Below, piece after piece: positions 30,857 through 40,310 of a DNA stretch of 64,000 nucleotides. A program made the translations under genes and the position numbers. Within the stretch, counting starts at the first letter, position 1. Each line of letters opens with the position of its first letter. Under the pieces are notes generated by a model. It was not told the DNA's origin and did no database searches. It saw nothing but the letters and a program-made list of their open reading frames with translations. Location of the stretch: assembly GCA_903889895.1 (NCBI GenBank), contig CAISYZ010000186.1:1-64000 (forward strand), given 5' to 3'. The stretch is from an uncultured Verrucomicrobia subdivision 3 bacterium. GTDB lineage: Bacteria; Verrucomicrobiota; Verrucomicrobiia; Limisphaerales; UBA11358.

Positions 30857-33800
30857 TCAATACACCGGCCACGTCAGGTCGGCATTGACCTGCACATTGT
30901 AAAACCGCGTCGGGTCGCTCAAAAAGCCGAAATCCAAAAATCTCACCGGCTGCGGCGCCGATGGAGCGGAGAATGGCGAGGTGAAATTCGTCAGCACCGT
31001 CCACGGGCCGTTCGAATTGGTGCTGTAATAAACCGTGTTCATCGCGTTCGGAATCGTGTTCCAAGTGATGGCCATGGCGAGCGGCGGCACATTGGTGATT
31101 CCGATGCTCACGTTGTATTGGTCAGGCGTGAAGAACGGAGAAAGGCCATGAGCCAGGTCATAAGCAACTGAATTACCATCGCCGTTGGGATCCAGGTCGG
31201 AACTCTGCCACAGGGCGGAATTAATCAGATTGGTGACGCCGTTGGAAACAAACGGAACGGAGCTGTAATAACCGGCGTAGCCTGGCACCCAGCGCAGCCG
31301 GCCGTGGTTCTTGCCACTGAAGATGCTCGCCTTGTCAATCGCCTCGGCCACGGTGACGCCGTTGATGAGCGCATCGCCGAAATAGATGGTGAGGTTGGTA
31401 TTGATATTCAGCCAGTTGGTAAATTCAAAACTGGTGGTGACACCATTGGTCAGATATCCGGTGAACTCCAGCAGGTCCACATACAGCGCGTTGTTCGTGC
31501 CGGTGGCGCCGGTGAAATTCATCCGGCTAGTCGGGCCCTGCACGGAGAGCAGCAGATGTCCGATGGCCATGTTGTTCGAGTAACCTTGCACCGAGACTCC
31601 ATAGTTGGTCCCCGCCCAGGTGTTAAGAATGGCCTTGTTCGGTCCGGGCGCAAGGTTCGTAATCGTTGTGCCCAACAGGTCCCCCGTCGGCGGCTTGATG
31701 GCAAGGTCAATACCCTGCCCGCCGGTGCCGCTCGAACTGCCCACGGTCCAAAAGTTGCCGTTGGTCAGTCCGGCATCAATGAAGTTAGTCGGCGTGAGCG
31801 TGAGCGAGAGACATTGGAGGGTCAGATTGCTCATGAGCAAGGTGTCCGCCGTGAGAGAAATATTGCCGCCGGCATAGATGGCACCGTTCGTCAGCGTGGT
31901 GGTCAGCGTGTTGGCGGTGAAGTTGCCGGCACCATTGGTGATGACGCCGCTGCTCAGGAAATTATCCGCAAACAGCGTCGTGCCCTGATCGGCAACCAGA
32001 CCGTTGTTGATGAAGGCAACGTAAGGCACCGTGAATGAGGATGAGTTGGTCACCGCCGGAATGGCATTGGCGCCACCAAAAAGCGTGTTGTGTCCGTTCC
32101 ACGTGAGCCGCGCCGACGTGGTGGTGGTGGGGACAGCATTGCCGGCCGCCCCAGTCTGGGCTGCGGTCACCGTGAACGAATTACCAACCAAGGCGCCGGC
32201 CCGGACAAACAAGTTGGACTTGGTGGCCGTGCTGTAAATTTTGCCCGCGCCCGGCGCGCCATTGATGGCGGCAATCAAATTGCTGATGGAACCGTTGAGG
32301 GTGGAGCCCAGCTTGACTTCATTGGCCGTCTTGTTGACCAACTGGCTGACGAAGACATATTGGTTGGTGCCAATGACGACCTTCGCCTGTTTCTGGAGAT
32401 TCACATTACCAACTTTGGAAAGCGTGCCGCTAGCCGTGGTCGCCGGCGAGCCGGGGGTGATGGAAACGCTGCTGGATTGGCCGATGAAGTTCGCCAGATT
32501 GGCTCCGGCGCGGATGGCACCGTTGTTGGTCAGACAGCTCAAATTCGGCAATTGGCTCAAACCGAGGGCACCATTGCCAATCCAATTCAATTCACCGTCC
32601 AGCGAGGTGGCACCGCCACCGATTATGTTGGTCGTGAGCGTGATTTGTTGCGCATCAATGGACAGAGAGGAATAGACATTAAGCGTATCGCTGATGACCA
32701 GATTGGTGGCGCAATGCACCTTCAGGTTCTGCACCCACGGCACGCTGGTGGGCTGCAACTGACTATAGACCAACAGCACGCGGAAATCATTGGTGAGGCC
32801 GGTATTGGGATCCACCTCGATCCAGCGCGTGCTCCACGCCTGAATGCCGCCGCTCCAATTAGGCAGGTTGGCCTCCAGCAAATTGCTGATGGTCAGGAAG
32901 CCGTTTGTCACCCCGAGGTTGAGGTCCGCGTAAGGCGAAAGAATTTGCGCACCGGCGCTGCCGTCAAACTGGTTGGTAGCCGTGAGCGACAAGTAATTCT
33001 GTCCGCCGATGATGGCATTGGCCAGGTTCAATTCCTGACTGGCCGAGATCATGAACCGGGCCGGCAGGTTCGTCAGCGTGCCGTGCGGGTTGGTATCGCT
33101 GACATTGGTTGAAACCGACGTGGCCAGAATCTGGCCATTCATGTAGGAATAGGGATTGGTGATATTCGCCGTGGTAAAGATATTCTGGAATCCAGCCGTG
33201 ACGGGATTGACCAAGAGCGGGGTGGATGAGGAAACAAAGGAGAAGTTGTCCGGCACGCCGCCAATAATCGCCACATTGGTGGAAGCACCAAACACATAGT
33301 TATCCGTCAAATAAAGATAGTTGGTCGTGCTGATACCGGTGGACGGATCCAGCGACGACCCCACCCATTCCACATGAGCCGCCCCGCCCTCAAACCCGAG
33401 GTTGATGGTGCCGGGTTCATCAATATAAACATTATACGGTGCCTGCGGGCTGTTGTTCTCAACGAAAACCGCGCGATTAATGACATTGCCGGTGCCCGCC
33501 TGGATGCGCTGACTAAAATAGGCGGTCGAGTTGGTCAGCACCAAATAGTAGGGACTAATTGGAACAAATGAGGACAGCGCCGAATTGGCGTTCAAGTCGA
33601 GGCCAGGATTCCAGTCACCATTGGTATCCAAGCCAGCCACGCCCACACTGTTAAAATTAACATTGTCGAGCAGGGTGGTGCCGACCACTCCCTGATTAGC
33701 ATTCAACGTGCTTTCCATGGTGAACACGCCCCGGGTCAAATCCACGTTCTGGCCGGTCATCTGCATCAAGCCTTCCGCGCCCACCACGATATCGCCCGGA

Positions 33801-34348
33801 TTCGTGATGTTCGTGGCCGAGATGATGCACTGGCCAAGGCTGGTCAGGATATAAAACTGAAAACCGCCAAAATCAAAGACGTTGTTGTTATCAATCAGCG
33901 AATCCACACGGATGGTGCCCTGGTTGAAAAAGGAGCCGGCCATGAAGTTGTTGTTCAACGCCGGCGCCCAAGTGTCAAACTCAGCCTTCACGCCATAAAG
34001 GCTAAAAATAAATCCATTGGTATTCGGCGGACTGTTGAAGGTCATCAAGCCATTGGCACCATTGGTATAATCAATGGTGTTCTTGAATTCATACGGCACC
34101 GAAGTCTTGGTCGAATAGGTGGTGTAGGTGATGTTGAACTGGCTTTCGTTGTCAAAAATCGTGGCATCAATGATCGGCGGCGGGTTGCCAGGCACGGTGT
34201 AGGAACTATTGGCGAGGTTCTGGTAAATCGGATCCGTTGCCCGGACCGACTGGACGGAAAGCACAGCCAAGCCGGTAAGGCAAAGGGCATTTTTTAGCCA
34301 AACAGCCACGCTGGCAGAAGAATTATTTTTTGAGGCCATGCGGTTCAT
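30857..34348 (-). CDS. Large exported protein of unknown function
   Basis: The ATG at 34348 overlaps the upstream stop as ATGA, giving 1,163 residues; ATG at 34339 is an alternative. A signal peptide follows a short charged start (LKNALCLTGLAVLSVQSVRA). The body is rich in Asn, Thr, Gly and Ser and is almost certainly beta-structure, with repeated NLxLTNNGxIxAG-like strands that resemble a beta-helix passenger domain, but I recognise no named family. Near the C-terminus DLDPNGDGNSVAYDLAHG looks like a calcium-binding loop of the dockerin/type-3-thrombospondin kind. It ends with the C-terminal module shared with other exported proteins here (TVYYSTNSNGPWTVL...TRFYNVQV). Confidence 0.85.
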   Translation of the reverse strand: MNRMASKNNSSASVAVWLKNALCLTGLAVLSVQSVRATDPIYQNLANSSYTVPGNPPPIIDATIFDNESQFNITYTTYSTKTSVPYEFKNTIDYTNGANGLMTFNSPPNTNGFIFSLYGVKAEFDTWAPALNNNFMAGSFFNQGTIRVDSLIDNNNVFDFGGFQFYILTSLGQCIISATNITNPGDIVVGAEGLMQMTGQNVDLTRGVFTMESTLNANQGVVGTTLLDNVNFNSVGVAGLDTNGDWNPGLDLNANSALSSFVPISPYYLVLTNSTAYFSQRIQAGTGNVINRAVFVENNSPQAPYNVYIDEPGTINLGFEGGAAHVEWVGSSLDPSTGISTTNYLYLTDNYVFGASTNVAIIGGVPDNFSFVSSSTPLLVNPVTAGFQNIFTTANITNPYSYMNGQILATSVSTNVSDTNPHGTLTNLPARFMISASQELNLANAIIGGQNYLSLTATNQFDGSAGAQILSPYADLNLGVTNGFLTISNLLEANLPNWSGGIQAWSTRWIEVDPNTGLTNDFRVLLVYSQLQPTSVPWVQNLKVHCATNLVISDTLNVYSSLSIDAQQITLTTNIIGGGATSLDGELNWIGNGALGLSQLPNLSCLTNNGAIRAGANLANFIGQSSSVSITPGSPATTASGTLSKVGNVNLQKQAKVVIGTNQYVFVSQLVNKTANEVKLGSTLNGSISNLIAAINGAPGAGKIYSTATKSNLFVRAGALVGNSFTVTAAQTGAAGNAVPTTTTSARLTWNGHNTLFGGANAIPAVTNSSSFTVPYVAFINNGLVADQGTTLFADNFLSSGVITNGAGNFTANTLTTTLTNGAIYAGGNISLTADTLLMSNLTLQCLSLTLTPTNFIDAGLTNGNFWTVGSSSGTGGQGIDLAIKPPTGDLLGTTITNLAPGPNKAILNTWAGTNYGVSVQGYSNNMAIGHLLLSVQGPTSRMNFTGATGTNNALYVDLLEFTGYLTNGVTTSFEFTNWLNINTNLTIYFGDALINGVTVAEAIDKASIFSGKNHGRLRWVPGYAGYYSSVPFVSNGVTNLINSALWQSSDLDPNGDGNSVAYDLAHGLSPFFTPDQYNVSIGITNVPPLAMAITWNTIPNAMNTVYYSTNSNGPWTVLTNFTSPFSAPSAPQPVRFLDFGFLSDPTRFYNVQVNADLTWPVY

Positions 34349-36660
34349 TGGATTACAAGGGAATAGCTCCACTGCGCCGAGATGGACAGTGAATCGGTCA
34401 GGGTGAAAGTGACATCATATACCAGCGGACTGGGTGCTTGCCATACGGGGGTGCCGGAAAGGATGCCATCCGTGGACATCGTCAAGCCGGGCGGCAATCC
34501 AGAAGCCGACCAGGTGAACGGCGGCGTCAGACTGGTGCTAGTGGCAGAGAACTGCACTGGGCCATAAGGCACGCCATTAGTGCCATTGTCCAAGCTAGTG
34601 GGGGAAATCTGGGTCAACACTTGGCTGCCCAAATTATCGAGACTAGTGCCGTCCGGATAAATGACCGGAGCATTGGTGCTGTCATCGAAGGACGCCCAAG
34701 CCGCCGTGGGCACCTGCGTAGTCTCATCCACAATCGTGGGGATGGTGGTCAGGAACGGATTGGCTTCAAACCCATTGCGGAAAGTGTCCCCAATCTCATT
34801 ATAATCAAATACCGTGTTGGGTGTGATGACCCCCGGACCGGCCAACCCCGGCAAAACCTGGGACACGTCATAATTGATGTTACGGGTGACGGTGCCATTA
34901 AAGGTGTTGGCTACACCTTGATCCGTGGCCGTCAGCAGAATTTCCGGAGCCGCGACCTGACGGTCAAAATGCTGGGTATGCATGGCACCATTGGTAATCA
35001 CGACCATGGTATAGCTGTTGGTCTGCGGCTGCCAGAACTGGCCAATCAGCGAATCGTAGTCCACCCGGACAAATTGAACCTTGCCGATTCCTTGATACAA
35101 ACCAACGGCATTAGGCGTCTGCGCACAGGTCACCGGCAAGGTGACATAGGTGTAATTGGTATACCAAGTAATCAAGCTCTGCGAATAATTATAGGACGTG
35201 CTGTTGGTGGCAGTGACCACATTGGTGCTGGCCCCGGTGAGCAGGTTGGTGGTGTAAACCACACTCTTCTGCAAAGTATAAAGAATATCCACCGGACATT
35301 TATTGTTTCCGAGCAAAGGCAGGATATAAAAGCTGCCGGAGGGGACATTTTTCAATGTCACCTTAACCGTGTTGGTGGTGGTGACTGGCGGCGAGCCATA
35401 GGGCGCACCAATCTTTTGCGATGTCGTCACGGTTTGCAGCAGCGCCGGGGTATTGCTGGAGTAATAATTGGTCACAACATTGGCAAACGTGGTGATATAC
35501 TTTTGCAACGGATAATAGGAACGATTGGTAACGAGCAACAACGTCGGCGGTGTGCCGTATGGGGAACCCAACGGTGCCGCCACATAGGTGGCGGTGACGG
35601 TTGTGTTGGTGGCGAGAATCCAATAGTTTTGGGAACTGGTCACCACCAGGCCCGGATAATTGGTGGCCAGCGTGCCTGGATCATTAGTGGTGGATGCCAG
35701 ATAGAAGGAGTGAAAATCAAAAGTTCCGTAGCCCGTAACCGTGTTGGGGTTGACAGGAAATAATGTCTGCGGGCCGGCAATGTTGGTGCTGGCCGTGAAC
35801 AGCAGGCTACCGTTGGGCACCCGTTCCCGGTTCACATTGTTTGTGGAAAGGAGAAAGCCCCAACCGGCCACGTCGTCCCGGGTCAACCCGGTGTAGAAGC
35901 CACCCACTTGCAAACCACCAAATAGATCACCGTCATTGGAAGCCACGGCGTTGTAACCATCCGCCAGCGGATCGGCGGCAAAGGGCACCGTAAAGGCAAG
36001 GGGATTTGGACCAGTGCAATTCTCAATGATATAATAGGTATAAAGCACATCGTTGACATAGGATGAATACACAGCATGGCTTAGCAGGGAACTGGCAATA
36101 TCAAAATTACGCTGAACGACAAGATACTCCGTGGTCAATGGACAGCCCGGCGGAGCAAAGCGATCATGCAAAGTCCAAGTAAACCGCTCGGGCTGCGCCA
36201 AACCCATCTGCTCCACGAGCAGATGCAACGTCGCGGATTTCAAATCTGTCAAATACAGGGCGGTGGCCGTGGGATTCACATGCTGCGATTCCATCGGATA
36301 GGTGGACAAATTGAGTTTGTTTGCATTGGTGAGGTTATTCATGATGGCCACCGCACTGTCCACGGCCGCCACACCATTGGAACCGAAAAAGCCGAGGAAA
36401 TTAGCATCGCAGGAATAATAAATTACGGGGACATCGCGCCGATATCCTTGATCAAGGTTTTTGGGAGCACCGATATCGCCCAGATAAACCGGGCCGCCAG
36501 GAAAACCATAATCCAAGTAAGCGAGACCGTAGCCAATAACTACCGTCTGCCAGGCATCGCCGCCATTGCCCTGTGGCCCCAGCAAGGCAAAGCCCCAACT
36601 CGACTGCAGGCCGACCGCCAGCAGCACCATCCAGGAAAATCTTTTAATTGTTCGCAGCAT
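34345..36660 (-). CDS. Exported protein of unknown function with a C-terminal putative Ig (He_PIG-like) domain
   Basis: The ATG at 36660 (771 residues) is preferred because a typical signal peptide follows (KRFSWMVLLAVGLQSSWGFA); the frame extends upstream without one and would run into the previous gene. Residues about 25-330 form a conserved-looking globular part (QGNGGDAWQTVVIGYGLAYLD, PGGPVYLGDIGAPKN) that I cannot assign. The middle is Thr/Asn-rich. The end, LPPGLTMSTDGILSGTP followed by FTLTDSLSISAQWSYSL, is the hallmark of a putative-Ig He_PIG repeat. It sits 11 bp after the preceding gene and overlaps the next start by four bases. Confidence 0.82.
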   Translation of the reverse strand: MLRTIKRFSWMVLLAVGLQSSWGFALLGPQGNGGDAWQTVVIGYGLAYLDYGFPGGPVYLGDIGAPKNLDQGYRRDVPVIYYSCDANFLGFFGSNGVAAVDSAVAIMNNLTNANKLNLSTYPMESQHVNPTATALYLTDLKSATLHLLVEQMGLAQPERFTWTLHDRFAPPGCPLTTEYLVVQRNFDIASSLLSHAVYSSYVNDVLYTYYIIENCTGPNPLAFTVPFAADPLADGYNAVASNDGDLFGGLQVGGFYTGLTRDDVAGWGFLLSTNNVNRERVPNGSLLFTASTNIAGPQTLFPVNPNTVTGYGTFDFHSFYLASTTNDPGTLATNYPGLVVTSSQNYWILATNTTVTATYVAAPLGSPYGTPPTLLLVTNRSYYPLQKYITTFANVVTNYYSSNTPALLQTVTTSQKIGAPYGSPPVTTTNTVKVTLKNVPSGSFYILPLLGNNKCPVDILYTLQKSVVYTTNLLTGASTNVVTATNSTSYNYSQSLITWYTNYTYVTLPVTCAQTPNAVGLYQGIGKVQFVRVDYDSLIGQFWQPQTNSYTMVVITNGAMHTQHFDRQVAAPEILLTATDQGVANTFNGTVTRNINYDVSQVLPGLAGPGVITPNTVFDYNEIGDTFRNGFEANPFLTTIPTIVDETTQVPTAAWASFDDSTNAPVIYPDGTSLDNLGSQVLTQISPTSLDNGTNGVPYGPVQFSATSTSLTPPFTWSASGLPPGLTMSTDGILSGTPVWQAPSPLVYDVTFTLTDSLSISAQWSYSLVIQ

Positions 36661-36671
36661 ACAAATGATGT

Positions 36672-38753
36672 TTAGCGTAAAAGCAACACGTGATAATAAC
36701 CGACCGTGCCGCCCTTGATGAATATGGAATCGGTGTGGCCGGCCGCAAAGCGTGGCGAACCCACCGGCTGCCAAGTGGTGAAATTGGTAGTGACTTCAAC
36801 CTGATAAATCGCCCCGGGCTGGGTGTTCCAAGACAAATATTTGCCATTTTTTGTTTGTGAAATGGCGGCGGTCAGCCAAGTGCTGGAATCCTTCGGATTT
36901 CCCCCACTTAAATAAATCTGCTCCAAGGTAGGGCCTGTCTCACCAAGTCGGTCGCCGGCGGCCAGCCAGAGGTTCGTGGCACCCGATCCAAATTGTTCGA
37001 CCATCCATTCCCAAGGAATACTACCCCAGCTCAAACCGCTCCATGTCCTGCCTTGTGCCGCTGCCGAAACCGGCGAGTGCCGGCCATCATTCAAGACATA
37101 ACCCACCTGAAAAGTGTGCGTGCTGTTCGTGGTCAATCCATGAACCACCGACATCGTCCAGAGATTGCTCGTGACCAGCGCCAGCGGCGTGGCGGAGCCA
37201 TCCGCATAGACTTCAAAGTTGGCCACGGAAAGGCCCGGCAATGTCGGCCAAGAAACCTGCAATTCCGGCTGATAAATTCCCTTTGTCACCTTAAACGGCG
37301 CATAGACGTAGGGTTTGGCCAGCGGCTGTAACAAAGAGGTCACGTCCGCGTAACGCTGCGCATACAAATCAAAACCGTAGTTTAAACCAGTGTAACTCGT
37401 CCAGACCGCCACAAACTGGCTGCTGCCGTCCGAAGCCACCGCCGGTTCCATTTGCCGGCTGACGGTGGTGGTATTGACCGGCAGTTCTCCGCCGACCAGC
37501 GTGCCGTCACTATGGACAAACTGACCGAAGACGCCTTCGCGGGAACCATCTTGTCCCAGGCTCACCCACACCACAAAATACTCCTGATTGAGCGAACAGA
37601 TTCTCGGAGAATACTGGTCGCCGTATGTATAATTGTTAACCCGCACCACCGGACCAGCTACGGCGGCGTTGCTAAATGGGCGCGCAAAAATATCCCAGCC
37701 ATTGGTTTGGGTTACCGAATCATGCGCGGACCAGACGACCATGAAGCTGCCGTCCGCCGCCGTGGCCAAACCCGGGGTTGCGCAAGGGTTGGAATCAGTG
37801 TCCACCAGAAATTCATTGCCGACAGCCACGGCATTGCTTCGAAAAAGCCGGGCATAAACGTCCACGCTGGGCAGGGTCACGGCGCTGGCCGTTTGATAAA
37901 CCGTATTACTACCAAGCGAGGGAGCCGCGACCTGTTCCTGCTCGGAAATCCAAGCCACCACAAAACCGCCAGTCGCCAGCGCTGTCACCGCCGGGGTGCG
38001 TTGGTTGAAGTTGATAAACTGGTTGACCAAAAATTCGCCGCCAATCTTTTTGCCCGCCGGCGAAAACAATTGGCCATAGACATCCTGCAGGGAGTTTGAC
38101 TTGGCCTCATCGTAACTGCCCCACACCACTACGGCATTGCCATTGCTCAAAACAGCTACTGCCGGATTGATTTGGAAATTATTGGTGAAAGTATCCACCA
38201 GAATGTCGCTGGTTGTCGTAAACGTGTTGCTGGCCGTCAGAAAGCGGGCGTAGATGTGTTGGAAGCCCAGTTTGCCACCCTGCCAGACAAACACCGCTCC
38301 GCCGTTATTCAATAAGGCGACCCGGGCATTCTGCTGATCGTTCGAACCCTGCGCATTCACCCGGAAAGTTCCCAAGCTCGCCGAGAGCGTGCTGTTCAGC
38401 TGACTGGCGCTAACACCCCAGCCGGAGCCGTCGGTGATGTTGTCCTGCCAAACCACAAAGCCGCCAGAAGCCGAAAGCGCCACGTCGGGAAACATCTGGT
38501 CACCGGGCAACTGGCCGACAATGGCATATTCGGTGCCGTTGGTGCCGTAATAATTGGTTTGCGCAGAAGCGAAAAATGGCGACAACAAGCCGCAGGCAAA
38601 GCCTACAGCCAGCATTTGCGAACAAACAAGCGGCAAATTCATGAGGGCCGAGGAAAATAACCCATTCCGGCGGGTTTGTCTAAATTTTCCCGTCGTTGCC
38701 GCCGGCTGCTTTATCGCACCGGCCACTTTGTTAATCCAGCTTTGCAAATTCAT
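36672..38753 (-). CDS. Exported protein with seven propeller-like repeats
   Basis: The ATG at 38753 gives 693 residues and begins 2 bp after the exonuclease stop. The N-terminus is long and basic before a hydrophobic segment (SQMLAVGFACGLLSPFFASAQ), probably the signal peptide, cleaved near residue 65. Residues about 85-480 contain seven copies of a ~55-residue repeat of the form PAVAVLSNGNAVVVWGSYD...DVYGQLFSPAGKKIGGEFLVN; the Trp after VV and the DVYARxF strand recur in nearly all. Seven copies suggest one seven-bladed propeller. A fibronectin-like segment follows, then the C-terminal module IYQVEVTTNFTTWQPV...YYHVLLLR. Confidence 0.85.
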   Translation of the reverse strand: MNLQSWINKVAGAIKQPAATTGKFRQTRRNGLFSSALMNLPLVCSQMLAVGFACGLLSPFFASAQTNYYGTNGTEYAIVGQLPGDQMFPDVALSASGGFVVWQDNITDGSGWGVSASQLNSTLSASLGTFRVNAQGSNDQQNARVALLNNGGAVFVWQGGKLGFQHIYARFLTASNTFTTTSDILVDTFTNNFQINPAVAVLSNGNAVVVWGSYDEAKSNSLQDVYGQLFSPAGKKIGGEFLVNQFINFNQRTPAVTALATGGFVVAWISEQEQVAAPSLGSNTVYQTASAVTLPSVDVYARLFRSNAVAVGNEFLVDTDSNPCATPGLATAADGSFMVVWSAHDSVTQTNGWDIFARPFSNAAVAGPVVRVNNYTYGDQYSPRICSLNQEYFVVWVSLGQDGSREGVFGQFVHSDGTLVGGELPVNTTTVSRQMEPAVASDGSSQFVAVWTSYTGLNYGFDLYAQRYADVTSLLQPLAKPYVYAPFKVTKGIYQPELQVSWPTLPGLSVANFEVYADGSATPLALVTSNLWTMSVVHGLTTNSTHTFQVGYVLNDGRHSPVSAAAQGRTWSGLSWGSIPWEWMVEQFGSGATNLWLAAGDRLGETGPTLEQIYLSGGNPKDSSTWLTAAISQTKNGKYLSWNTQPGAIYQVEVTTNFTTWQPVGSPRFAAGHTDSIFIKGGTVGYYHVLLLR

Positions 38754-38755
38754 GT

Positions 38756-39634
38756 TCAAATCAATTCTGCCTGTTTTTCGCCGGGCACATCCAGCGCGGC
38801 GATCATGCCCTTGAAACCCCAGCTGGCAAACAGCCGACGCAACGCCGCCATGTCACCCGCCCGGACTGCCAGTTTATCCGGCGCAAATTCGCACGGCACA
38901 TCTGGCAACCGCACCAGCCGCTGGTTGCGCCGGAGGTTGTCCGCCGCTGCGTGCAACGCCTGTCGCAATTTTTCCGACTTTACTTCGCCTATCCGCGCCA
39001 GCAAATTTTCTACCGAGCCAAACTGTTTCAACAGTTCGGTGGCTGTCTTTGGCCCGACACCGGGCACGCCGGGGATGTTGTCCACCGCGTCGCCCATTAG
39101 CGCGAGCCAGTCAGCCACCTGCTCCGGAGGCACGCCGGTTTTGGCTAGCACCTGCCCGCATTCCCAAACTACTCCGGTCTTGTCGTTCGGGTTCAACAAC
39201 CCGATCTGCGCCGAGACCAACTGCATAAAATCTTTGTCGGAGCTGGCAATCACCACTTTCCAGCCCGACGCCGCCGCCGCCCGAGACAGGGTGGCGATGT
39301 AGTCATCCGCCTCGACACCGTCCTCCCGCAGGCTAGCTATTCCTGCCGCCGCCAAATAATCCGCAATCCCGTCCAACTGCGACCGCAAATCCGCCGGCAT
39401 GGGCGGTCGCTGCGCCTTATAATCAGGCAGTTCGGCCAGCCGCTCCGCACTCAACCCACCATCCCAGACAACCATCAAATGCGATGGAGCCACAGCCTGC
39501 CGCATTTTTTCGAGCATTTTGACGAAGCCGTAAATGGCATTCGTCGGCTGCCCAGCGGGCGAACGCAACTCGCGGATGGCGTGAAACGCCCGATACGCGT
39601 AGGCGTGCCCGTCAACAATCAGTAGCCGGCTCAC
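38756..39634 (-). CDS. Stand-alone 5'-3' exonuclease (PolA N-domain type)
   Basis: This 292-residue FEN-like nuclease corresponds to the 5' nuclease domain of DNA polymerase I without the polymerase. Visible are LLIVDGHAYAYRAFHA, VVWDGGLSAERL...YKAQR, the metal-binding GVEADDYIAT and ASSDKDFMQLV, and the helix-hairpin-helix GDAVDNIPGVPGVGPKTA. All expected Asp ligands appear present. Such enzymes remove 5' flaps or RNA primers. Its start overlaps the preceding secretin fragment by four bases (ATGA), and the next exported protein starts 2 bp after its stop. That is an odd place for a DNA-repair gene. Confidence 0.93.
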   Translation of the reverse strand: MSRLLIVDGHAYAYRAFHAIRELRSPAGQPTNAIYGFVKMLEKMRQAVAPSHLMVVWDGGLSAERLAELPDYKAQRPPMPADLRSQLDGIADYLAAAGIASLREDGVEADDYIATLSRAAAASGWKVVIASSDKDFMQLVSAQIGLLNPNDKTGVVWECGQVLAKTGVPPEQVADWLALMGDAVDNIPGVPGVGPKTATELLKQFGSVENLLARIGEVKSEKLRQALHAAADNLRRNQRLVRLPDVPCEFAPDKLAVRAGDMAALRRLFASWGFKGMIAALDVPGEKQAELI

Positions 39635-40290
39635 TCTTGGACCACCGGCGGCGGAATTTTCTGCACGCTTTCCGTCACCTTGCCGGCACCGGCGGGCTGG
39701 GATGGAATCGTGCTCTGAGCAAACGGCAAATCGTCATCGGTGTGAACCCGGTTGCCCGCCGGGTCAACAATCGTAGCGGTGACAAAAATCATCAGATTTT
39801 TTTTCTGGGTGGACTTGCTCTGGCTTTGAAAAAAGCGCCCCAACATCGGCAGATCACCGATGACCGGCAGCTTGTCCTTCGTGGACTGCACTTCCGAAGA
39901 AATTAAGCCGCCAAGCACCACGGTCTGGTTGTCCCAGACATTCACCGTGGTCACCACCTGACGAACGGTGAAGTCTGGAAGGATCACCGGCAACTGCACC
40001 ACATTCAAGTTGCCCGTGACACTGGGAATCGTCGGGGGCGTATCGTAGCCATTGAACACGGTCACCGATGGGATCAGCGACATGTTGATGGTATAACCAT
40101 CAGATAAAACATACGGAACCACATCCAGGATCGGTCCGGTTTCCACCGGCTGGGTGATGAAGGTGATAGCCGAGGTGCCAGGATTGATTTGTTGAACCTG
40201 GGCATTCAGGGAAGACGCCCCCATCAGCCCGCCTGCCACCAGCCCGGCAACCGCCAGCCGGGAAAATTGTTTGGATGAATTTTTTTTCAT
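39631..40290 (-). CDS. pilQ: Split secretin, C-terminal part with its own signal peptide
   Basis: This encodes 219 residues. Residues 1-31 form a clean signal peptide (SRLAVAGLVAGGLMGASSLNAQ). The rest is the C-terminal part of a type II/IV secretin: TGPILDVVPYVLSDGYTIN, FTVRQVVTTVNVWDNQTVVLGGL, and the terminal signature VIGDLPMLGRFFQSQS...KKNLMIFVTATIVDPAGN. These strands form the membrane-spanning barrel/gate and oligomerisation region. The N-terminal secretin domains end at 40311 in the preceding ORF, 20 bp upstream. Either the outer-membrane channel assembles from two separately exported chains, or the gene is disrupted. Confidence 0.88.
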   Translation of the reverse strand: MKKNSSKQFSRLAVAGLVAGGLMGASSLNAQVQQINPGTSAITFITQPVETGPILDVVPYVLSDGYTINMSLIPSVTVFNGYDTPPTIPSVTGNLNVVQLPVILPDFTVRQVVTTVNVWDNQTVVLGGLISSEVQSTKDKLPVIGDLPMLGRFFQSQSKSTQKKNLMIFVTATIVDPAGNRVHTDDDLPFAQSTIPSQPAGAGKVTESVQKIPPPVVQE

Positions 40291-40310
40291 ATAGTCTCGC
40301 TATAAAAAGT

